A DNA stretch of 64,000 nt. Origin: Dendrophyllia cribrosa (lineage: Eukaryota; Cnidaria; Anthozoa; Scleractinia; Dendrophylliidae). Under the pieces are notes generated by a model. The model was not told the origin of the DNA. It worked only from the letters and a program-made list of their open reading frames with translations, and did not search any database. This document shows positions 44,601 to 55,534 of the stretch, piece after piece. Each line of letters begins with the position of its first letter. Position 1 is the stretch's first letter. Both the position numbers and the translations under genes were made by a program. The DNA lies in contig JAJLRJ010000014.1 of the NCBI GenBank assembly GCA_024195265.1, positions 22,590,509-22,654,508 of the forward strand, read 5' to 3'.

Positions 44601-44861
44601 TGAATTTACATGTTATTTAGAGGATCGTTTATTCGATTTACATGCTATTTGCATTTTCTTATGTCCCTGGTTTGGGAAATTTACAGGATCTTTTCCATAA
44701 TTTACATGTTTCACCTGAATTATTTACATGTTTTTTACAGGATTTCTGAAAACATGTAAATGGGTAAAAATCATGTAAATTTTCATTTACAGTATCTTTT
44801 TGAGGATTTACATGTTATCTACATGTTGTTTACATACTATGGAAATTTTCAATTTTTCCAG

Positions 44862-45017
44862 TGCTACAGAGGTCACAAGGAAGAGAAAAAGGACGGGTGT
44901 GTGGGAATCTTGGCAAGGCCCATTACAGGCTCAGGGACCATCTCAAAATCGCGAAAGAGGTGGGAGAGGGGTCACAAGAAGGTAGCAGTTATGGAAATCT
45001 CGGCATCGTCTATCAAG
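44862..45017 (+). pseudogene. Shrunken TPR exon, copy 1
   Basis: The acceptor is TTTTTCCAG and the donor CAAG then GTAACA; phase 1 both sides. It encodes GRVCGNLGKAHYRLRD, then HLKIAKEVGEGSQEG, then SSYGNLGIVYQG. This is the cnidarian TPR pattern (YGNLGxAY...HLxIAKEVG...YGNLG) with about 18 residues missing between RLRD and HLKIA, so the first repeat lacks its second helix. The splice sites are intact and the phase would allow inclusion in the long gene, but the internal deletion argues for a decayed exon. Confidence 0.6.
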
Positions 45018-45714
45018 GTAACACAGTAATCTATTTGTTTCGCTCGCTCATGCCTATTAGACTAGAAATATGTGTCTCGCAGAACCTCGCGAAGCTCGGG
45101 GGAGGGTGGACGCGGGAGGAAGAGATGGAATTTCTGATTTAACTGGAGAAGTTAATTGGGTTGCATGGCCACACTGGCCTCGAAGTTTGAACTAAAATTG
45201 CATCTTGTCACACTGGATGATGTCAATTGGAGCTTTGTCGCGGTTTTGTTTCTTAGGGAACTGCAGGACACCAACCCGATATATATAATATATATAGATA
45301 GGCTTAGCCTTACAGCGTAGCTCTGTGAACAGAAACGATGATGATAAGCTTAACGTAGGTGAAATGTCGGAAGTACAACAAAAACAAGGAATAACTAGTG
45401 TGACTAATTTCCAAATCAAATACACCTGTTACGTATCGAAAATTGCCCGAGAAACTGTTTAGGAAATCAAAATTGCAAAAAATACACAGACATCTTTGCG
45501 CAAGTCGACGCGAGTGAAGTTAGATCTATATAATACAAGTCTTGTTTTGTTTACATAAAATCGCTTTTTAGTACAGTGAAACCTGTATTAAGCGGACCCC
45601 ATATTAAGCGGACACCCTCTGTTAAGCGGACATCAGCTGCTTGGGTCCCTAAATTTTATTATAGAATCGCTTTTTAGTATATGTATTCGCATGGATCCGA
45701 GTAATATTAAGGAT

Positions 45715-45793
45715 CAATATCACGCATGTTTTCAGATTAGCTGTAGAAATTGCCCGAGTCGCGAAGAGACGAGGGGCAATTTCTACAGATTCC

Positions 45794-45826
<33 letters not shown>

Positions 45827-45830
45827 GAGG
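45715..45830. repeat. Hairpin inside duplication B
   Basis: CTGTAGAAATTGCCCGAGTC faces GAGGGGCAATTTCTACAG, with outer pairing of ATTAAGGATCAATATCACGC to GTGATATTAATCCTTAAT. The second copy is at 47320-47440. The same text resembles a short TIR element. Confidence 0.75.
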
Positions 45831-46296
45831 GAACATGCGATTACTTGTTTATAACATAGCGGGCAAAATTATGGGGAAACCTTTCAGACTTTTTAAGAGT
45901 CACTCAGACTTGAAACTACCGAAGAAGTGAAAACACTCTCTCGCAAATTGACAAAAAAATCTTTTCAACTCACTGTGGTTGAATAAATTTCTAATCTGTC
46001 AAAGATACATTTGGCTGTTATGTACATCTAGAGAATATAGCCTAATTTTTATCGATAAAAGACACTTTACGACACAAACAAAGCAAGTTATATTTAAACG
46101 TACCTCAAGTTGAAGTTTTTGCCGCTTTGATTTGAGATTGTTATTTTTGCAAGATCCCAACGTGAACGAACGCATACAATGTCTTGGTAACTGCGGTTAG
46201 GAATATACAACTGAAACTGCAACATTTGTATTGAAACATTTAACACTTTCACAATATAGTCTGATAACTGATAATCTTTAGGCGATGAATCTGAAT

Positions 46297-47407
46297 CATG
46301 ATATTTACAGGTTCCTTTATTGAATTTACATGTTATTTAGAGGATCGTTTATTCGATTGACATGCTATTTGCATGGTCTTATGTCCCTGGTTTGGAAAAT
46401 TTACAGGATCTTTTCCATAATTTACATGTTTCACCTGAATTATTTACATGTTTTTTACAGGATTTCTCAAAAAATGTAAATGGATAAAAATCATGTAAAT
46501 TTTCATTTACAGTATCTTTTTGAGGATTTACATTTTATTTACATGTTTTTTACATATATCGGAAATTTTCAATTTTTCCAGTGCCAGGGAGGCCACAAGG
46601 AAGGAAAAAAGGACGGGTGTATGGAAATCTTGGCAAGGCCCATCACAGGCTCAGGGACCAACTGGAAATCGCGAAAGAGGTGGGAGAGGGGTCACAAGAA
46701 GGTAGCAGTTATGGAAATCTCGGCATCGTCTATCAAGGTAACACAGTAATCTATTTGTTTCGCTCGCTGTCATGCCTATTAGACTAGAAATATGTGTCTC
46801 GCAGAACCTCGCGAAGCTCGGGGGAGGGTGGACGGGGGAGGAAGAGATGGAATTTCTGATTTAACTGGAGAAGTTAATTGGGTTGCATGGCCACACTGGC
46901 CTCGAAGTTTGAACTAAAATTGCATCTTGTCACACTGGATGATGTCAATTGGAGCTTTGTCGCGGTTTTGTTTCTTAGGGAACCTCAGGACACCAACCCG
47001 ATATATATAATATATATAGATAGGCTTAGCCTAACAGCGTAGCTCTCTGAACAGAAACGATGATGATAAGATTAACGTAGGTGAAATGTCGGAAGTACAA
47101 CAAAAACAAGGAATAACTAGTGTGACTAATTTCCAAATCAAATACACCTGTTGCGCATCGAAAATTGCCCGAGAAACGTTTAGGAAATCAAAATTGCAAA
47201 AAATACACAGACATCTTTGCGCAAGTCGACGCGAGTGAAGTTAGATCTATATAATACAAGTCTTGTTTTGTTTACATAAAATCGCTTTTTAGTATATGTA
47301 TTCGCATGGGTCCGAGTAAAATTAAGGATTAATATCACGCATGTTTTCAGAAGCTGTAGAAATTGCTCGAGTCGCGAAGAGACGAGGGGCAATTTCTACA
47401 GATTCTT

Positions 47408-47439
<32 letters not shown>

Positions 47440-47744
47440 GAGGGAACATGCGATTACTTGTTTATAACATAGCGGGCAAAATTATAGGGAAACCTTTCAG
47501 ACTTTTTAAGAGTCACTCAGACTTGAAACTACCGAAGAAGTGAAAACACTCTCTCGCAAATTGACAAAAAAAACTTTTCAACTCACTGTGGTTGAATAAA
47601 TTTCTAATCTGTCAAAGATACATTTGGCTGTTATGTACATCTAGAGAATATAGCCTAATTTTTATCGATAAAAGACACTTTACGACACAAACAAAGCAAG
47701 TTATATTTTAACGTACCTCAAGTTGAAGTTTTTGCCGCTTTGAT
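46297..47744. repeat. Segmental duplication B, copy 2
   Basis: Partner of 44577-46132, lacking the 31-bp array and the CAGTGAAACC insertion. It is separated from copy 1 by a fragment of duplication A's tail, so A and B were copied together or in nested steps. Confidence 0.9.
46582..46737 (+). pseudogene. Shrunken TPR exon, copy 2
   Basis: Same exon as at 44862 with a few substitutions (GRVYGNLGKAHHRLRDQLEI, AKEVGEGSQEG). Identical splice sites, phases and internal deletion, which therefore predates the duplication. Confidence 0.6.
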
Positions 47745-48034
47745 AACAACAACAAATGGCGAGTTTAAACTTGCTTGCACGTTTGGCAATTTAATTGCTT
47801 TCTTTCACTTCTTTTAGCCTTATTCTGTATTCTGTTAAACGTATATTGTCCCTTTCAGCAAAATCTGTCAGTTCTTTTCTTTAGGTCCGCAGAAATCCGC
47901 ATATATTCAATGAAGTGATGTAAATTTTCTTCAAAATCCCGCCAAGCCAACTGAATGCAACGAGAACGACGCGCTCAACCAATCACGAGTAAGAAATTTT
48001 TATGCTCGACCAATCAGGATCAAGTAATGATGCC

Positions 48035-48071
<37 letters not shown>

Positions 48072-48631
48072 TGCCCTCTGTCTCAGCCAATTAGCATTCA
48101 GTACTTTTGCCCGCTATGTTATAAACCTATGTAATGAATGAACGAACACATAAAAATGGAATGTAAAATCTTCTTTTGAGAAATTTTATTCAAATATCCG
48201 TTCCTTTTTTTTTAAAAGCAGAAAGCGTACCATTAGCGCATCGAGGAGCTGTTTGGCTGAGCACATGGTAAAATTCAAGATGTCAATCTGACTGAATTTG
48301 AGCACAGTCAATCACATAGTCAATCACAAATTGATATCAACATAAATTACCAAAGAAAAGTGTAGTTTTTTTTACCGTTAAGTCCCTCGGCTGCTTAAAG
48401 CTCTTCTTTTTCTGAGTATTCTTTAAAGCTTTCTCTTTCTATTTTGAATATTTTTAATGTGTTATTGCAAAATCACGGGCGGTTTTGGCCGGTACGGCCG
48501 TCAACGGGTTAAAGGAGTTTACCTTTAAACAAATGCTTCGACAATCTACTAGCTTCAATTATCCTAAGAAGAAATCAGGTTTAAAAATAAGCACTTAGCT
48601 CTATATTCCTCCAAAAACGCTTGACTTGCAG
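47745..48631. other. Intron stretch, nothing recognised
   Basis: AT-rich, with no coding or repeat structure beyond short homopolymers. Confidence 0.4.
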
Positions 48632-49802
48632 AGTTACGGAGCCTCAAATGCGGTCTTGATCACTGTCAGGAGCCGATTACGGCTCCTGCCACTGTTTGAG
48701 AAACGCGAAACGTGTCTTGAGTAACAAACCGAGAAAAAAATGCAGGGAAAAACGATTTTCAAACCGTTTTCTCCGCTAAACACAACAAAAGTGTTTGCTG
48801 CAGCTGACTTGACATCGGCCGTGTAGCCGCGTGAAGAACAAAGCCTCGCTTTGGTTTCAAAATTGCTAATATCCCGGATGTTGCGTGACATCATACGCGC
48901 CCCCGAGCTAGCCCTGCAGGGACGGACGGACGGACGGACGGACGCGCCCGCGAAACATTCCGCTAGTAATGACCACGAAAATGACGGGCATAGGTTCAAT
49001 GAGTATGGAGCTCCGCGAGCGGTCCGCGAGAGCTCCGCTATAAAGGCAACCCGATATTTCACCGCCCTAAAGCGATCCACGCAGACAAATTTATAAACCT
49101 CGCTTCGCGAGGAATAATATCAGTGTAGGAATTCCGAGGAATTGTCTGGCAGCATATTTTTGTACTGTCAATACCTTTAGCAAGTGCTTAGAAAAATTTG
49201 CCTTAAACAACAGAACGGCACATTGTTTGAATTAACCAGAAAAATGTTTTGAGGATAAAAGGGGAGCTTTTTATTGTGCTGAAATTATAGAGAAAAGATG
49301 GTAATGGTGATTTCGTTTTCGGGCTGTAGAAAAAACTGCAAGAGAATTTTAAAACAATTTATCGCGGATACGCTCTATTAACATTGGTATTCTTGATAAA
49401 CTAGTACTAGTCAAAGATTAGTAAAGGGCGTTCGACAGGATATTTTCTGCGAGGACAAAATTAATTGGTAGTTACAACAAAAATTGAAAGATAAAATTTT
49501 GATATGTACCCTGTTCATGTGTTTGTTTATCAGAGTGAGTGAGAACAGGTTGGAGCCATGAAAAGCAGCTTCACAACCAATAAACATGCATAATACATTT
49601 TTTTTTTACTTTAGCTTCTTTATTTGTTTAATGTTACCAAAAAAAAGCGTTATGAATGTGCTATACTCAAACAATTTATGTCTTGGTAACTACGGGTACG
49701 AAGATACAACTGAAACAGCAACATTTGTATTGAAACATTTAACACTTTCACAATATAGTCCGATCACTGATAATCTTAAGGCGATGAATTTGGATCAAAC
49801 AA

Positions 49803-49808
<6 letters not shown>
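48632..49808. repeat. Segmental duplication A, copy 2
   Basis: Partner of 41643-42852. It has an extra 29-base palindromic insert near 48662 (CAGGAGCCGATTACGGCTCCTG), flanked by CACTG repeats, and lacks about 60 bases present in copy 1 near 42665-42720. Similarity to copy 1 resumes at 50702 (AGAAATGTTG(T/C)TCGAGTTGA), so 49809-50701 is inserted. Confidence 0.9.
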
Positions 49809-49836
<28 letters not shown>

Positions 49837-50701
49837 CGTCCTCGGTGAATAAATCACGTATCCACGAGGTGCCTAAAAATAACCGGCTTATATTCCACAT
49901 GGGCGAGGTTGACTGCCCAATGACAAACAAACGCTTTTGTGCAATGCATATGTTGTGGTTCAATTTTTTCTTTGGTTTGAAAATTTTCAAACCAGTTTGA
50001 TTTTTGTTTTCCTTTGTCTCAGAATATGATAATGAACATGAGACAAAGGAAAATAAAAACTAAACTGGTTTGAACATTTTTAAACCAAAGAAAAATTTGA
50101 ACCACAACACATATATCGGAACGCCTTTGTATATGTGGAGAACAACAGAATAAAAATGCTGCACGTACGCACTGGGATTTCGACGTGGTAAATTCGTACA
50201 GAACAAACATGTTTTGCGTCATGTCGACCTTTATTTACTCCAAAATCAGAAGACATGAGTGACTCAGCAGACTTGTTTCTTACTCAGAACAGTTTCAGTG
50301 GTTCGTTAAATGTAAGCATTAAGCTAGACGAGGAGCTCGCGACTGAACAACCTCGAGGCCGGGCCTCGAGGTGCTCATGATAACGCGCAGTTTAGCGTTG
50401 CAGAAGTGACTGAGGAGTTGTTCGAAGATGCCAAGCAATGTCAAGATATCGCAGCAGTAAGTAGAATCCAGTAATCCAGTATTTCGGAACGATCATCGTC
50501 TGTGTTCAATTTAACAAATTGCTCGGTTGTCGGGGGAATATGTTGAGGTGAATATATTCCATTGTTTTGCTATTGTTTCAGCCCCGCACTCCCTTGTAAC
50601 AATCAAAAGCCGCCACCAGCTTTTCAGACAGTTGATAATTAGCGGGGATTACTTAATATAATCCCCTACGAGAACAAAGAAAACCAAGCCATGTGGAATA
50701 T
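49809..50701. mobile_element. Insertion in duplication A copy 2, with inverted repeats
   Basis: Absent from copy 1. CTTATATTCCACATGG (49887) and CCATGTGGAATATAAG (50688) are inverted. A second large hairpin lies inside (49957-50108, TTCTTTGGTTTGAAAATTTTCAAACC type). An ATG at 50255 opens MSDSADLFLTQNSFSGSLNV..., reaching two stops after about 41 codons; a GTAAGT follows at 50459. It could be a broken first exon of the element's gene. Confidence 0.6.
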
Positions 50702-50899
50702 AAGAAATGTTGTTCGAGTTGAAATTAGAAGCTATTTTCTTCCAGGAGGTGAACTGATCTTCTTCACTGTTATATGGGAGTCCACCAAGAGACGTTACTT
50801 GCAACGGTTTTTTTGATGAAGAATGTCATTCTTACACACCAGTTAATTTGCTACACAAAAACAACAACTTAAAAAACATTGCCCTTTTCAAAAGCTATT

Positions 50900-51016
50900 C
50901 GGGCTTGGATTGGTTCAAAACAGTCAGAGTTTTGATCCTTTACTTTGTAATCCATTTTTAACTCGTGAATACGCGAAGCGTAATGAACGGGTTATTGCAG
51001 ACGGTGGCAAATGTGC

Positions 51017-51061
<45 letters not shown>

Positions 51062-51130
51062 TTATTCACTTAATATAGCGCCTTTTAACATTAAAATGAT
51101 CAAAAGCGCTTTACACAAATTTTATGCAAC
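50900..51130. repeat. ATA microsatellite with SINE-like tail (complement)
   Basis: (AATAAT)n at 51018-51062 is followed by TATAGCGCCTTTTAACATTA...AAAAGCGCTTTACAC. On the complement this is the AAGCGC...GGCGCTATA tail followed by ATT repeats, as at 28806. Upstream, ACGCGAAGCGTAATGAACGG is shared with 22230, a further dispersed repeat. Confidence 0.65.
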
Positions 51131-51239
51131 CTTTAACTAGATCCCTCCATCACTCGGCTGTAAACTTTTCTTGGTAATTCCGCTGATCAGTGTCTAGGGC
51201 TTCAAGCCCTGGAAAATAAAAATCGATCTGCGTACTTTA

Positions 51240-51835
51240 AGCACAGTAAATGTTTGTTTTAAATGTTTGAAGTATCGCTGCCTTGTGTAAAAGCTCAAAT
51301 AAACCAATTTTTGTTTCGAATTAAAAACATGTCTTAGCGTCATACAAATACGTATTGTTTGAAATAAGAGAAGCTGGATGATGCAATGTTTTAAATTTGT
51401 TTTCTCATCAATTCATTGACTGCTCTGTAAAACAACAAAAAGCTTAGATCGAGTTTTACAAACATTAACTTCGGACTTTTATGGCTTCTCTCGCATGACG
51501 CATTTGAAGCGTTTATTTTTTTTCAGACTACATTTGTAAAGGTTCAAAATAAACCAATTTTGAAGCGATAACTAAAAAGACATTTCATTACGTGACAGGA
51601 TACCCCCTGTTTGTAATGAGAGTAATCGGTGGATGACGTAATGTGCGGAAATTCTTTGCTCTGTGATAGCTTTTGCGTGACACGTATATCAGAAAACTCC
51701 TCAGAGAAACAACAAAAGGCTTGTTTATCTACAAACAGTAAGGACTGCTAAAACACAGATAACAAAGCTGCGACTGGAGTCAAATAAACCGACCTTTGAT
51801 TGAGATGAAATTCCTGTACATTTATTTTTGTGTAA
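51240..51835. repeat. Diverged tandem repeat, about 260-bp period
   Basis: Landmarks TCAAATAAACCAA...., GACATTTCATTACGTGAC / CATGTCTTAGCGTCATAC, GGATGATG/GGATGACGTAATG and AACAACAAAAAGCTTAG/AACAACAAAAGGCTTG recur in the same order at about 260-base intervals, with a third start near 51780. Confidence 0.6.
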
Positions 51836-51991
51836 TATATTTATTTGCATAAATAACACTTGATAAGATTTATGTAAAACGTCTTGCCGCTATGAATTTT
51901 TGGGTGAAGAATCTTCAATCTTCAATCGTATTCAAGAGTTGGCTCATAGAAGCCTTTGATTCATAACTTAGGTTGATGACTCTATTAGCTT

Positions 51992-52367
51992 GTATAAAAC
52001 CGAGGAGAATGTCTTTTTCCTATTCAGTGCTAAAGTTTAAGGATGGCCTAACAGTAGAGAGCAACTCCTTCAGATGGACGTGAGAAAACACCAAACGCAT
52101 TTTCTTGCTTGACGCTTGAGTAATTTCAACAAGAAGACGGACAAGCCTTTGGAGATTGCAAGTGTTCTTTTTTAAGGCAAAAAGCTCGCTTATTTTGTGT
52201 TTTTAACTACTTTTTACATTTAACATACACTTTATCTAATCACTAGTAATAAATAACCATAAAGGAAATTAAAAGGACACAAATTCATCAGGACTTACAT
52301 TATTTAGCCCATCCTTAACTTTAGCACTGCATCGGAAAAAGACATTCTCCTCTGTTTTATACTTACA
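51992..52367. mobile_element. Foldback element
   Basis: TATAAAACCGAGGAGAATGTC...CTAAAGTTTAAGGATGG at 51992-52048 faces CCATCCTTAACTTTAGCACT...GACATTCTCCTCTGTTTTATA at 52308-52367. Arms are about 60 bases, and the interior is non-coding. Confidence 0.8.
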
Positions 52368-52369
52368 TT

Positions 52370-52772
52370 ACTCTAATGGAAGAAATTATATATGTCATAG
52401 AGGTTCCACTGTACCAAAATCTTATAAACAGTTATCTTATTACGCAAGTTTTAAGCAAAGGATCAAAAAAGATCTAGAACTCCTAAAAAAAGGAGCTTTG
52501 ATAAGGAGTCATGTCTGATAACGAATAAGAACGCTGACTTGTTATTTGTAATTTATATTTTTAATTCTATGACGAAGCATTGTTATTCTCCATAAGTTAT
52601 TTAAAGTTTTTTAGTATATTTATATTTATTAGCTTAAATTTTTAAATTTTATTGCATCCTAGTTTTATTAGATTGTAATGTATTTATCTAGGCAGGTCCA
52701 CATCAGCCTTTGGCTGCTTTCTCTTAACCTGCGTGACCAAATAAAGTTGTATGTTGTATGTATGTATGTATT
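52370..52772 (+). mobile_element. LINE 3' fragment
   Basis: Encodes SYYASFKQRIKKDLELLKK then GALIRSHV and a stop, like the extreme C-terminus of a jockey/CR1-type protein. Its 3' UTR ends in AAATAAAGTTGTATG and (TATG)n, as for the LINE at 55535-56791. 5' truncated. Confidence 0.55.
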
Positions 52773-53000
52773 ATCTATTAGCAGTAATTACGTATAAAAA
52801 AGAAAAAGCAAGCAAAAACAGCAACAAAACAGAAAATTGGACGAAGAGGGAAGGGTGGGATGAACAGAATTGACAGCTTAGCCTTTAGCTCAAAAGAAGG
52901 GAATACAGAAAAGAATTACTTTGCTGTCTTATTGTTCTTGTCGCTAATATTCAGCTATCGGTTTATATAGTTTTATCTTCATCATAAGGTGATTTGCCAG

Positions 53001-53897
53001 CAAGTATCATGGATACCGTCACCAGTGAAGGTGGTGAAGTGACTGGAGAAAATATCAGACTAGTTTGTCCCCCTGGAGCTGTTGACAATCCCTTGTCTGT
53101 AAACATAACATTGGAGGATCCTTCCAAGTACTATGGTCTGATAGTTCAAAAGAATCTTGAAAATGATGTCATGTTTGGTGCACCCGTCATCTGCCTTCAA
53201 CCCAATGGTCATTTCTTCAAGAAACCTGTAAAGTTGACAATCACGTTCAGAGTCAAGAATTTCAAGTGTGACGATGTTCTCATTTTGCATGGCACAGAGG
53301 CCAGGGATGGAAAGATGACCTGGCAAGACATCACTCATAACTCTAAGATTGATGAGGCAAGTGCAGTCATTGAAATGGAACATTTCTCACGCATTGTGGT
53401 TTTGTTAAGATGGACTTTGATCCGTACTAAAGACATTCTATCTAGGCTCAACTTGCTTTCATTCAATTACACATTGTCATTGTTGTTAAACAAGAGCATT
53501 CCTTCCTCGGTGCACGACAAACTCGCCTTACTGTTCGTAAGCCAAGACGTCTACCATGAACAGTTTTACAGAGAAGAAGACGAGACTTCTGCTTTAGTAC
53601 AGCTCAAAAAACAAGGATTCAAAGAGCTACATGTGCGTTCTATTGATGTCCAGGAAAAAACAAGCATCTACAACAGTGAAACACTTCAAGTTAATATTGA
53701 CCTCGGGGAAGACTACAATTTAGCTGACATTCAGCACGAAAATATTCGTTTTAAGGTAGATTCCTTTGCTTGGTGGAACGCGGGAAAGGTTATGAAACTT
53801 CCTCTGGAATGGAAAAAAGATGTCAGGATTTTGTGGGGGAAGATCACTTTACAAGGAGAATATGGACACACGAGTGAGAAGCATTTTAGCGAACGAG
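53001..53897 (+). CDS. ZU5 + UPA exon
   Basis: The acceptor is TTTGCCAG at 52993-53000; an alternative AAG at 52988 adds four residues and has the same phase. The donor is CGAG then GTGAGT at 53898, phase 1. Residues 1-130 are a ZU5 domain: TSEGGEVTGENIRLVCPPGA with the G-G-x-V...PPGAV core, then NITLEDPSK, CLQPNGHFFKKPVKLTITFR and W..I......DEASAVIEMEHFSRIVVL. The rest is UPA-like: KLALLFVSQDVYHEQFYREE, LKKQGFKELHV, FKVDSFAWW. ZU5-UPA-death is the arrangement of UNC5, ankyrin and PIDD proteins. In PIDD the ZU5 segment autoprocesses at H-F-S sites, and an HFS tripeptide occurs here in the same part (EMEHFSRIV). Confidence 0.85.
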
Positions 53898-53990
53898 GTG
53901 AGTTTCATAACTATAGCATACTCAACATAATATTGATGGCGATTGTGTCGTGGATGACGACAACGATGATGGCCATACATGCTGACTGAT

Positions 53991-54534
53991 TTAAAGTACC
54001 ACTATGATCAAAAATATACATTTTCTGTTCTCTTCATATTTTGAAAATATAACTACTCGTTACTTTCCTTACGAAGTTTCAAGTCAAAACTCGTACGGGA
54101 AGTGCCATTATTTTAACTTTACATTTCGAATTCGGCTTGCCGTCATTACTCAATTGAAAATGGACCGGGACCGAATCCTGAGAGTTGGATCGAGTTGGCC
54201 TAAAGATTTTGTGACGTCAATGACTCAACACGTGCCTTTTGGCTTTGTTGTCTGTGTCCCGGAGGGAACCGCGTTGAGTCATTGACGTTACAAATCAAGT
54301 CATGTGTACCAGATCGCAAACCAGTAGAACGTGGGCTCGGATTTATGAACGGAGTAATGGCGGACGGATTTTACGTGATTTTCCTGGGTTTTCGGCCAGC
54401 TATTTCTGGGCTGTGTAAGAATATATCAATCTAATTTATTAATAGCAATTTGCATTTGTCTAAACCTGCTAGATACATTTGCGTTAAAAAAGCGGAAAAG
54501 AAATACAAAAATTTTCGTCGTAGTGGCACTTTAA
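53991..54534. mobile_element. TTAA-flanked 544-bp MITE
   Basis: Ends TTAAAGTACCACTATGATCA and CGTCGTAGTGGCACTTTAA. It lies in the intron 93 bases after the ZU5/UPA donor. The short open frame inside is not supported. Confidence 0.75.
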
Positions 54535-55016
54535 TGGTTGTTTGTGACTTTGCTGATAGATGAGTAGTCCAATTCTAAAAGTGTACGATTTGCCACAACA
54601 TGAACAGCTTCATGAGTAAATTTTACTGTAACAGTGAATTCTCGCATTTTCCTCTGATATTCTCTAAGCATCTCAGGAACACCGCATAGAGGAAGACATA
54701 TGAAATCCTTACTAGCTGTCCAAACGATGTCTGTGATTGGCGAACGATACAATTGATATATCACTTGAACAATGCCCCTATCCCTAATCCCTATCCCAGC
54801 AGGACAAATCTATTGTTTTCTTAGCGAATCACAGACATCGTTTGGACAAGTGCAGGACTACCCCACTAGTGAAATCTCGCAGTTTCACCACTAGACTTCT
54901 CCTCATACGCAAATCCTAAAGTTTATCCTAAGATTGTTCTGTTTCATCGTTATAAAACCGCAGCATCAATTGTAAGCACAGTGCGCTAGCTTACCACCAT
55001 TTGTATTATTTTACAG
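54535..55016. other. Intron remainder
   Basis: Contains an inverted pair CTAGCTGTCCAAACGATGTC/GACATCGTTTGGAC around 54712 and 54834 (a 120-bp foldback). Otherwise nothing is recognised. Confidence 0.5.
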
Positions 55017-55247
55017 ATCTATGTGGTTATGTAAGGAGCCTACTGGGAGTGGAGGGAGTCATATTTAACGTCACACCCATTGCTCAGTTGCTTCAGATGC
55101 CTGAAGAGTCAATGAACCAAGTCACTAAATCTTGGCAGGGCGAGGATGAACAACTGGACATAGTTTTGAAACACTGGTTGAAGAAAAGTGTTGAGTTAGA
55201 TGTTCCTGCTGCTCTGAGAAAATGTCTCGAAGGCTTAAATCAAGAAG
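55017..55247 (+). CDS. Death-domain exon
   Basis: The acceptor is TATTTTACAG and the donor GAAG then GTTAGT at 55248; phase 1 on both sides. It encodes DLCGYVRSLLGVEGVIFNV, then VTKSWQGEDEQLDIVLKHW and LKKSVELDVPAALRKCLEGL. LD.VL.HW.......PAAL...LEGL matches helices 5 and 6 of death domains (DD), and the spacing after UPA is that of UNC5/PIDD. The N-terminal helices are less typical. Expected role: homotypic death-fold assembly. Confidence 0.7.
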
Positions 55248-55534
55248 GTTAGTTAGTTAGTTAACAGTGTTCCAAGCTGTTCCTTCTTGTATTACTATGT
55301 TTATTGGGACGCGATGGTCAAGTTATTTCATTTTCATAACATTAAAAGGTTGTTAGTTACTCCAGGTCGCACGATGCCGAGGAAAAGAAAACAAGCGGCG
55401 ACAGGTTACGCCAATTAGCTCGTGTGCTGCCCGTTTTTTTCTTAGTCTTCGAGCTTTTTGATAAGTCACATGACGTCGACAATCGTTGACACAATGGCGT
55501 AAATATCAACATGTTGTAATGTACATGTACATGT

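Larger units (their letters stand above)
44577..46132. repeat. Segmental duplication B, copy 1
   Basis: Direct copy of 46297-47744, including the TPR-like exon and the hairpin at 45715-45795. The copy has an extra segment at 45574-45676 starting CAGTGAAACCTGTATTAAGC and flanked by a direct repeat of ATCGCTTTTTAGTA. Confidence 0.9.

Noticed and set aside
53060..53383. 107-codon minus-strand frame
   Set aside because: Shadow of the ZU5 exon.
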